This document shows, piece by piece, positions 57,851 to 64,000 of a stretch of 64,000 bases of DNA. Every line of letters starts with the position of its first letter. Position 1 is the first letter of the stretch. The position numbers were made by a program, and so were the translations under genes. Where the stretch lies: assembly GCF_910579365.1 (NCBI RefSeq), contig NZ_CAJTUX010000004.1, positions 21,899-85,898 on the forward strand, read 5' to 3'. A model generated the notes under the pieces. The model ran no database searches. It saw only the letters and a list, made by a program, of their open reading frames with translations, and was not told where the DNA came from. The stretch comes from an uncultured Oscillibacter sp. (GTDB taxonomy: Bacteria > Bacillota > Clostridia > Oscillospirales > Oscillospiraceae).

Positions 57851-58851
57851 AGGCAGTGGTAGTAGGCAGCGGCGGCTGGGGCACGGCTCTGGCGATGGTT
57901 CTTTGTGACAATGGACACGATGTGACCCTCTGGTCCCGGACCCCCGCCAAGGTGGAGGAAATGGCCCGAACCCGGGAAAATCCCCTTTTGAAGGGCATTC
58001 CCCTGCCGGAGAGCCTGAAGATCACCGGGGACCTGAGCTGCCTGGAGGGAGCGGAGCTGGTGGTCAGCGCGCCGCCGTCCTTCGCCGTTCGGGAGACGGG
58101 GGCGAAGATCGCCCCTTATCTGCGGCCTGAGACCATCCTGGTGACGGTATCCAAGGGCATTGAACGGGACACGAATTTACGCCTGAGCCAGGTCCTTCGG
58201 GAGGCCACCGGAAACCGCTGTCAGATCGTGGCCCTCTCCGGCCCCTCTCACGCGGAGGAGGTGGGCCTGCGGCTGCCCACGGGATGCGTGGCCGCCTGTC
58301 CGGAGCGGGACGCCGCCCGCTTTGTGCAGGACGCGTTCCTGAACGAGCGCTTCCGGGTCTACACCAGTTACGACATCGTGGGCGTGGAGCTGGCGGCGGC
58401 CTTGAAGAACGTGATTGCCCTCAGCTGCGGCATCTGTGTGGGCCTGGGCTTTCAGGATAATACCAAGGCCCTGCTGATGACCCGGGCCATGGCGGAGATC
58501 ACCCGCTTAGGGGAGCATATGGGCGGCGTCCGGCGGACCTTTGGCGGTCTTGCCGGCATGGGAGACCTGATTGTCACCTGCACCTCCCTGCACTCCCGGA
58601 ACAACCGGGCGGGCATCCTCATCGGCCAGGGCAAAACCGCCCGGGAGGCCATGGAGGAGGTCGGCGCGGTGGTGGAGGGCTACTACGCCGCCGAGAGCGT
58701 CCATCAGCTGGCGGAGCGGGAAAAGGTGGACATGCCCATCTGCCGCTGCGCTTACGAGGTGCTTTACCAGGGCAAACGGACCCGGGACGTGGTCTCGGAG
58801 CTGATGAGCCGGTCCGGGAAGGACGAGCTTCTGGGGACCGCCTGGCTGTAA
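57847..58851 (+). CDS. gpsA: Glycerol-3-phosphate dehydrogenase (NAD(P)+)
   Basis: 334 residues. Rossmann start VVGSGGWGTALAMVLCDNGHDVTLW, KGIERDT, LSGPSHAEEV, and the catalytic Lys in VELAAALKNVIALSCGI, then GGVRRTFGGLAGMGDLIVTCTS and RNNRAG. It makes sn-glycerol-3-phosphate for PlsY. The start overlaps the plsY stop by four bases. Confidence 0.97.
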   Translation: MKAVVVGSGGWGTALAMVLCDNGHDVTLWSRTPAKVEEMARTRENPLLKGIPLPESLKITGDLSCLEGAELVVSAPPSFAVRETGAKIAPYLRPETILVTVSKGIERDTNLRLSQVLREATGNRCQIVALSGPSHAEEVGLRLPTGCVAACPERDAARFVQDAFLNERFRVYTSYDIVGVELAAALKNVIALSCGICVGLGFQDNTKALLMTRAMAEITRLGEHMGGVRRTFGGLAGMGDLIVTCTSLHSRNNRAGILIGQGKTAREAMEEVGAVVEGYYAAESVHQLAEREKVDMPICRCAYEVLYQGKRTRDVVSELMSRSGKDELLGTAWL

Positions 58852-58970
58852 AGCGCGTCAATACCGCCCCTCTTTCTCCCCTGTTTTGAGGCCGCAGGCC
58901 CTGCCTTCCGGCGGGTCCTCTTTCTTACTCTCCATAGACAAAAAAATTGTGAGAAATGCAAAAATTTTGT

Positions 58971-59000
58971 TTGACAAAGGTCGACCTTTGTGCATATAAT
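58971..59000 (+). promoter_or_regulatory. Promoter and palindromic operator of the NCS2 permease gene
   Basis: TTGACA (58971-58976), 18 bases, TATAAT (58995-59000). ACAAAGGTCGACCTTTGT (58974-58991) is a perfect 18-bp palindrome filling the spacer, so a bound dimer would block the polymerase. ATG 59054 is 54 bases downstream. The repressor is not in the window. Confidence 0.75.
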
Positions 59001-59053
59001 AGAAGAAAGGAGCCGGCAGGCACGTAACGTATGTGGAGAAAGGAAAGAACACC

Positions 59054-60409
59054 ATGAAACAGACACGGCAAGCCCCGGAATGCAGCATCAACAACATCTA
59101 CCAGCTGGACGGACGGGTCCCGCTGGCAAAGGCCATTCCCTTTGGCCTCCAGCACATCCTGGCAATGTTTGTCTCCAACCTGGCCCCTATCACCCTCATT
59201 GCCGCCTCTGCCCAGCCGGCTCTCAGTCAGGCGGAGGTGGCCGTCCTGCTCCAGAACGCCATGTTTGTGGCGGGCATCGCCACGCTGATTCAGCTCTACC
59301 CGGTCTGGAAGGTTGGGTCCCGGCTGCCGGTGGTCATGGGCGTCAGCTTTACCTTCGTGGCGGTGCTCAGCTCCATTGCCGCCAACTACGGCTATCCCTC
59401 CCTCATCGGCGCGGTCATCGTGGGCGGCCTGATGGAAGGCACCCTGGGCCTTCTGGCCAAGTACTGGCGGAAGATCATTACTCCCATCGTGGCAGCGTCG
59501 GTGGTGACGGCCATCGGCTTCTCCCTTTTCACCGTGGGCACCCGGTCCTTCGGCGGCGGCTATGCGGAGGATTTCGGCTCCGCCCAGAACCTGCTGCTGG
59601 GCGTCATCACCCTGGCGGCTTGCCTGCTGTGGAACACGCTGTCCAAGGGTTATCTCAAGCAGCTCAGCGTTCTGGCGGGCCTGATCGTGGGCTACATAGC
59701 CGCCATTTTCATGGGCAAGGTGGACCTTGGCACGCTGATGTCCGGCGGGTTCATCGCCCTGCCCCGCTTCCTGCCCTACATGCCGGAATTCCACGCCGGA
59801 GCCGTGGCCTCCGCCTGCATCATCTTCCTGGTCTCTGCGGCGGAGACCATCGGCGACACCTCGGCCCTGGTCTCCGGCGGCCTGGACCGGGAGATTACCA
59901 GCGAGGAGATTTCCGGCTCCCTGGCCTGTGACGGCTACGCCTCCACCATCGCCGCCCTCTTTGGCTGCCCGCCGGTAACCTCCTTCTCCCAGAACGTGGG
60001 TCTGGTGGCCATGACGAAGGTGGTGAACCGCTTCACCATCATGACCGGCGCAATGTGCATGCTGCTGGCGGGTCTGCTGCCGCCGGTGGGCAACTTCTTC
60101 GCCTCCCTGCCGGAGTCCGTGCTGGGTGGATGCACCATCATGATGTTCGGCTCCATCGTCATCTCCGGCATGCAGATGATCGCCAACTGCGGCTTCTCCC
60201 AGCGGAATGTGACCATCGCGTCGCTGTCCCTGGCCATCGGCATCGGCTTCACCGCCACCAGCGAGGCGGATATCTGGAACATCTTCCCGGAGACCATTCA
60301 GTCCGTCTTCTCCTCCAACGTGGTGGCGGTGGTCTTCGTGGTGTCCATCATTTTAAGTCTGGTCCTGCCCAAGGACATGGATATTAAGAAGATCACCACA
60401 GAGGGCTGA
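59054..60409 (+). CDS. NCS2-family nucleobase:cation symporter (uracil/xanthine permease type)
   Basis: 451 residues with about twelve to fourteen helices of the UraA/UapA fold. Seen are FGLQHILAMFVSNLAPITLI, the QNAMFVAGIATLIQLYP helix, SAAETIGDTSAL (substrate-site Glu), and GCPPVTSFSQNVGLVAMTKV with the conserved SQNxG motif. It imports a purine or pyrimidine base with protons or sodium; the exact base is not fixed. ATG 59054 follows AAAGGAAAG; GTG 59033 is an alternative 7 codons earlier. Confidence 0.94.
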   Translation: MKQTRQAPECSINNIYQLDGRVPLAKAIPFGLQHILAMFVSNLAPITLIAASAQPALSQAEVAVLLQNAMFVAGIATLIQLYPVWKVGSRLPVVMGVSFTFVAVLSSIAANYGYPSLIGAVIVGGLMEGTLGLLAKYWRKIITPIVAASVVTAIGFSLFTVGTRSFGGGYAEDFGSAQNLLLGVITLAACLLWNTLSKGYLKQLSVLAGLIVGYIAAIFMGKVDLGTLMSGGFIALPRFLPYMPEFHAGAVASACIIFLVSAAETIGDTSALVSGGLDREITSEEISGSLACDGYASTIAALFGCPPVTSFSQNVGLVAMTKVVNRFTIMTGAMCMLLAGLLPPVGNFFASLPESVLGGCTIMMFGSIVISGMQMIANCGFSQRNVTIASLSLAIGIGFTATSEADIWNIFPETIQSVFSSNVVAVVFVVSIILSLVLPKDMDIKKITTEG

Positions 60410-60484
60410 CGGCCCCGCGCCGAGGCGCAGTCTCTCGTAATCCTCTTCCTTCCCGCCGCGCCGGCTTTTCCCGTTTTACAGCCC

Positions 60485-60516
60485 GAGCCCCTCCGGCAGT
60501 GCCGGAGGGGCTCTTT
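60485..60516 (+). terminator. Terminator after the NCS2 permease gene
   Basis: GAGCCCCTCCGGC-AGT-GCCGGAGGGGCTC, perfect 13-bp stem, then TTT. Confidence 0.88.
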
Positions 60517-60526
60517 CCGTAAACCG

Positions 60527-60560
60527 TAAAAAAGCTCCGCGCTTTTGGCACGGAGCTTTT
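60527..60560 (-). terminator. Terminator of rpsU
   Basis: Minus-strand arms AAAGCTCCG / CGGAGCTTT (9 bp) with an 11-base loop, followed by TTT and ACGG. Confidence 0.8.
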
Positions 60561-60571
60561 CGCAGACTCTC

Positions 60572-60754
60572 TTAATAGTAGCGCTTCTTGTTCTTGCGAG
60601 CGGCCTCAGACTTCTTGCGCCGCTTCACGCTGGGACTCTCGTAGTGCTCTCTCTTCCGGACCTCGGCCAGGACGCCGGCCTTGGCGCAGCTGCGCTTGAA
60701 ACGCTTCAGCGCGCTGTCGATGGATTCATTTTCCTTCACATGGATCTCAGACAT
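60572..60754 (-). CDS. rpsU: Ribosomal protein bS21
   Basis: 60 residues, full length: EIHVKENESIDSALKRFKRSCAKAGVLAEVRKREHYE and a basic tail SVKRRKKSEAARKNKKRYY. It binds 16S rRNA near the anti-Shine-Dalgarno. GGAGGGA precedes ATG 60754. Monocistronic, with a strong promoter and terminator. Confidence 0.98.
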   Translation of the reverse strand: MSEIHVKENESIDSALKRFKRSCAKAGVLAEVRKREHYESPSVKRRKKSEAARKNKKRYY

Positions 60755-60833
60755 CTATATTTTCCCTCCCTCCGAGGTATCCGGTTATCTCCAGGATACT
60801 TTAAGGGCCATGTCATATGGCTTTAACATGGCT

Positions 60834-60862
60834 ATTATACAGATTCCGTCCAAACTTGTCAA
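60834..60862 (-). promoter_or_regulatory. Sigma-A promoter of rpsU
   Basis: TTGACA (60862-60857), 17 bases, TATAAT (60839-60834), full consensus on the minus strand, with a leader of about 75 bases. Confidence 0.85.
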
Positions 60863-61158
60863 GAGAATTTCGAAAATCTCTCCAACGAAATCCCGGGGGC
60901 GCCCTGCGGGTCATGCCGCAGGGAAAAAGAGCGGAACCTGGCGGTGAAATGGACAAACCGGACGGTCATCTGCCGGTAAGGTTCCGCCGCACGCCCGGCC
61001 GCCACGGCTCACGCGTATATATGTTCCCCCGCATTCCGCCGGAGACAGCGTCCGGCTGCGGAGAGGACTTTTGGAAATATGACTGGAATTTACAGCCTGT
61101 CCGTGGTATACTGTTTCTTACGTGAGAAAATTCTGCGCAAGTTAGGAGCGTGAATCCC
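60863..61158. other. Intergenic region between rpsU and uppP
   Basis: No gene is supported. It holds a CCCTGCGG/CCGCAGGG hairpin near 60911-60932 and an extended -10 (TGGTATACT, about 61103-61111) that could drive uppP, with no good -35. Confidence 0.5.
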
Positions 61159-61992
61159 TTGACCCTGTTCTCTTCCGTCCTCCTGGGCATCATCCAGGGC
61201 GTCACGGAGTTCCTGCCGGTCTCCAGCTCCGGCCATCTGGCCATAGCCGAGCATCTGCTGAACGTCTCCGGCGCGTCGGCGGTTCCCCCCTTCTTTGACG
61301 TGCTGCTGCACCTGGGTACCCTCTTCGCCGTGTTCATCGCCTACTGGGAAGATATCCGGGCGATGATTCTGGAGTTCTTCTGCGGCGTGAGCGACCTGGT
61401 CCGCGGAACGACTCCCGCCCGCGTTCCCCCGGCCCGGCGGATGATTCTCCTGATCATTGCGGGTACGCTCCCCCTCTTCGCCGTGCTTCCGGTCAAGGAC
61501 GCCATCGAGGGTCTGGGGGACAACATGTACTTTGTGGCCTTCGCTTTGCTGGCCACGGGCTGCCTGCTCTTCGCCAGCGACCATGTGCGCCGGGGCCGCA
61601 AGACGGAGAAATCCGCGACCATGCTGGACGCGCTGCTGGTGGGCGTGGGGCAGGCCCTGGCCACCTGTCCCGGCATCTCCCGCTCCGGCACCACCATCAC
61701 CGCCGGGTGCTTTGTGGGCTTCGACCGGAAATTCGCCGTCCGGTACTCCTTTCTCATGTCCATCCCCGCCATTCTGGGGGCCAACCTGCTGAGCCTGAAA
61801 GACGCTCTAGCCGACATCCTCTGGGCGGAGGTCCCGGTGTATCTTGTGGGCGTGGCGGTCTCCGCCGCGGTGGGCTATGCCTGCATCCGCCTCATCCGGC
61901 TGGTGGCGGACAAGGGAAAATTCGGCTTCTTCGCCTATTACTGCTGGCTGGCGGGCATCGTGACCCTGGCCCTGATCTTCACCCAGAAATGA
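61159..61992 (+). CDS. uppP: Undecaprenyl-diphosphatase UppP (BacA)
   Basis: 277 residues, about seven to eight helices. GIIQGVTEFLPVSSSGHLAI is motif 1 (E/QxxxE and SSSGH), and CPGISRSGTTITAG is motif 2 (RSGxT). It recycles the lipid carrier for cell-wall synthesis and gives bacitracin tolerance. The start is uncertain: GTG 61150 lies one base from AGGAG, so TTG 61159, ten bases after it and matching the family N-terminus (TLFSSVLLG), is preferred. ftsK follows 29 bases downstream. Confidence 0.95.
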   Translation: MTLFSSVLLGIIQGVTEFLPVSSSGHLAIAEHLLNVSGASAVPPFFDVLLHLGTLFAVFIAYWEDIRAMILEFFCGVSDLVRGTTPARVPPARRMILLIIAGTLPLFAVLPVKDAIEGLGDNMYFVAFALLATGCLLFASDHVRRGRKTEKSATMLDALLVGVGQALATCPGISRSGTTITAGCFVGFDRKFAVRYSFLMSIPAILGANLLSLKDALADILWAEVPVYLVGVAVSAAVGYACIRLIRLVADKGKFGFFAYYCWLAGIVTLALIFTQK

Positions 61993-62021
61993 CAAATTCC
62001 TGATCTTCGGAGGTACATACC

Positions 62022-64000
62022 GTGGCTTCCACATCACAAAAGAAATCCTCGTCCACCCGAAAGTCCGGCGGAAAATCCGCCAGGAAGCCTCCCCAGAAGC
62101 AGCCTGTCCGCCGGGAGGTCACCGGCGGCGTGCTGCTGGTGCTGGCACTGTTCGTCTTCGTCAGCTACTTCGGCGTTACGGCCCTGTTTCTGGACTTCTT
62201 CGCGGGACTTCTGAAGGGGCTTTTCGGCTATGGTTACTGGCTGGCCGGGCCCGCCCTGCTGCTGGCGGGGCTGATTTTGATTTTCCACCGGGGCCGCCCC
62301 GTCCAGCTGCGGACCACCTGCGCCCTGCTGCTGCCGCCGCTTTTCGGCTCTTTGACGCATCTGGTCTTCTGCAAAAAGGTCTATGAGCCCTCCTTTTTCA
62401 AGATGCTGGGCACGATCTGGAGCGACGGCCAGGCGCTGGCATCCGGCGGAGCGGTGTCCGGCGTACTGGCCAACGGGTCCGCCGCCGTGTTCTCTCCGCT
62501 GGCGTCCGTCATCCTCTTTACGGTGCTGTTCGTTACCCTGCTCTTCGTGTCCCTGCGGCTGACCCTGTCGGCGCTGGCGGAGTGGCGGCGGAACCGCATC
62601 CCCTATGAGGAGCCGCCGGAGCCCGCCATTCACCTGACCCCGGTGGACCCGCCCAAGCGGCGGCCCGCCGGGCCCAAGCCCCAGATCGACATCCCCCTGG
62701 ACGGGGAGACGCGTCCTCCCAAGCCGGAGAAGTCCGGCAAGTTTACCAGCTTTTTCCGCCACAAGGCCGACGCCCAGCCCACGCCGGACCAGGTGCTCCA
62801 GTCCCCGCCGTCTCCGAAGCCGGAGCCCGCCGAGGCGCCCCAGGCGGCCATTCCGGCGCCGCCTCCCGTGCCGGTGCCGGAGCCCATTCCTGCCTCTCCC
62901 CCCGCCGCGCCGGAGCCGGTCCGGGCCGCCGTTCCGGAGCCTCCCGCGCCGGCGGTCCCCTCGCCGGCGGCCCCCTCGCCGGAGGTCCCCGCGCCGGAGA
63001 AGCCGGAGCCCGCCGTGCCCCTCCCCACGGCGGAGACCTTTACCCGCAGCGGCAAGGCCGAAACCGCCAAGGAGGTGGCGGCCCAGACCGCCGCCGTGGC
63101 GGCGGAGATCGAGGAGAAGCTGGCGGCAGAGGACGGGGACTATCTCTATCCTCCCGTGGACCTTCTGCACATGAACCAGGGAGAAAATCACATAGAAGCC
63201 GGCGCGGAGCTGCGGAACAACTCCCGCCGCCTGGCGGAGACCCTGACCAGCTTCGGCGTGGACGCCTCCCCCGGCGACGTGATTCACGGCCCCTCCGTCA
63301 CCCGGTACGAATTTGTGCTGGACCAGGGGGTCAAGCTCTCCAAGATCACCAATCTGGCGGACGATATCGCCCTGGCTCTGGGGGCCACCGGCGTGCGCAT
63401 CGCCCCTATTCCCGACAAAATCTCCGTGGTGGGCATCGAGGTGCCCAACAAGCAGGTGACGCCGGTGCTGATCCGGGACGTTATCGAGTCCCGGGAGTTC
63501 GGCGGCCACAAGTCCCAGGTGGCCTTCGCCCTGGGGCGGGATATCGGCGGGCGGAACGTCATCGGCGACATCGGGACGCTGCCCCACGTGCTCATCGCCG
63601 GAACCACCGGCTCCGGCAAGTCCGTCTGCACAAACTCCCTCATCATCAGCCTCCTCTATAAGTCCACGCCGGAGGATGTGCGCTTTATCATGGTGGACCC
63701 CAAGATGGTGGAGCTGGCCCCCTACAACGGCATTCCCCATCTGCTGATTCCCGTGGTGACGGACCCGAAGAAGGCCGCTGGGGCCCTCCAGTGGGCGGTG
63801 TTTGAGATGATGAAGCGGTACAAGACCTTCTCGGAAAACGGCGTGAAGAAGCTGGAGGAGTTCAACCGCCTGGCAAAAACCAAGGAGGGGCTGGAGCCCC
63901 TGCCCAGCGTGGTGGTGGTCATCGACGAGCTGGCGGATTTGATGCTGGTGGCCGCCAAGGAGGTGGAGGAGTCCATCTGCCGGGTGGCCCAGATGGGCCG
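62022..64000 (+). CDS. DNA translocase FtsK/SpoIIIE, C-terminus beyond the window
   Basis: The 659 visible codons hold a basic start, four transmembrane helices at about 36-180 (GGVLLVLALFVFVSYFG, YWLAGPALLLAGLILIF, SVILFTVLFVTLLFVSL), a Pro/Glu/Ala-rich linker of about 180 residues, the alpha domain (GPSVTRYEFVLDQGVKLSKI), and the RecA-like motor with Walker A GTTGSGKSV and Walker B VVVIDELADLM. The gamma domain is missing because the window ends. GTG 62022 is eight bases after GGAGG. In a spore former this may be SpoIIIE, FtsK or a shared protein. Confidence 0.95.
   Translation, partial: MASTSQKKSSSTRKSGGKSARKPPQKQPVRREVTGGVLLVLALFVFVSYFGVTALFLDFFAGLLKGLFGYGYWLAGPALLLAGLILIFHRGRPVQLRTTCALLLPPLFGSLTHLVFCKKVYEPSFFKMLGTIWSDGQALASGGAVSGVLANGSAAVFSPLASVILFTVLFVTLLFVSLRLTLSALAEWRRNRIPYEEPPEPAIHLTPVDPPKRRPAGPKPQIDIPLDGETRPPKPEKSGKFTSFFRHKADAQPTPDQVLQSPPSPKPEPAEAPQAAIPAPPPVPVPEPIPASPPAAPEPVRAAVPEPPAPAVPSPAAPSPEVPAPEKPEPAVPLPTAETFTRSGKAETAKEVAAQTAAVAAEIEEKLAAEDGDYLYPPVDLLHMNQGENHIEAGAELRNNSRRLAETLTSFGVDASPGDVIHGPSVTRYEFVLDQGVKLSKITNLADDIALALGATGVRIAPIPDKISVVGIEVPNKQVTPVLIRDVIESREFGGHKSQVAFALGRDIGGRNVIGDIGTLPHVLIAGTTGSGKSVCTNSLIISLLYKSTPEDVRFIMVDPKMVELAPYNGIPHLLIPVVTDPKKAAGALQWAVFEMMKRYKTFSENGVKKLEEFNRLAKTKEGLEPLPSVVVVIDELADLMLVAAKEVEESICRVAQMG

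Noticed and set aside
62840..63030. Pro/Ala/Glu-rich repeated DNA as a tandem repeat element
   Set aside because: It encodes the normal low-complexity linker of FtsK/SpoIIIE.
62034..63740. Long minus-strand frame opposite ftsK (568 codons)
   Set aside because: GC-rich shadow of ftsK, rich in Gly/Arg/His and without any domain; ftsK motifs are clear on the plus strand.

Overview
The window is a chromosomal segment of a high-GC, spore-forming, anaerobic Firmicute. The best fit is a gut Clostridia lineage of the Oscillospiraceae (Flavonifractor/Lawsonibacter-like). This rests on strong AGGAGG ribosome binding sites, sigma-A promoters of TTGACA-17-TATAAT type, a T-box in front of leuA, a clostridial Csp/SleC germination set, a DUF6514 protein, BlaI/BlaR and YtrA-type GntR/ABC cassettes, and the absence of outer-membrane genes. 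The genus is inferred, not proven. I see no rRNA, tRNA, CRISPR array, prophage or insertion sequence.

Layout. 1-1480: ABC-type solute-binding lipoprotein (cut by the window edge) and a TM1266-like regulator, behind a promoter and a structured, terminator-ended leader RNA. 1502-4546: thrC, a GNAT acetyltransferase and alr. 4619-5180: an AT-richer P-loop kinase-like gene. 5276-10079: leuA-leuC-leuD-leuB under a T-box. 10304-14900: two tandem Csp-like subtilases divergent from a SleC-like cortex hydrolase. 15112-15609: XRE regulator plus DUF6514 protein with a palindrome over the ribosome binding site. 15904-17842: FapA-like protein. 18070-22715: hybrid sensor kinase with a lipoprotein that joins a solute-binding domain to a 5'-nucleotidase-C-like tail. 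22775-25992: SUV3-like helicase gene interrupted in frame by TAG, then a PHP phosphoesterase. 26100-33060: a sigma-54 activator between two -24/-12 promoters, one for MalY-transporter-RidA-glutaredoxin and one for L-cysteine desulfidase. 33081-38173: NifU-like protein, MoxR ATPase, nitroreductase, VWA protein and leucine-rich-repeat protein. 38253-40242: first GntR-ABC cassette. 40278-44433: CMD-cupin protein and BlaI/BlaR pair. 44534-49307: thioesterase and potA-potB-potCD polyamine importer. 49342-50732: HAAS/PadR pair and a hairpin cluster. 50736-53770: RluA-type synthase, a 30-residue membrane ORF, unknown genes, DUF177-rpmF. 53781-55768: second GntR-ABC cassette, whose regulator probably starts at AUC. 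55791-58851: der-plsY-gpsA. 58971-64000: NCS2 permease, rpsU, uppP and the start of ftsK.

Most of the window is core metabolism and cell-envelope housekeeping. The parts that most deserve follow-up are the sigma-54 cysteine-catabolism regulon, the solute-binding/5'-nucleotidase-C lipoprotein with its kinase, the Csp-SleC module, the in-frame TAG in the helicase, the probable AUC start, the MoxR/VWA/LRR cluster, and several palindromic operators visible directly in the DNA.
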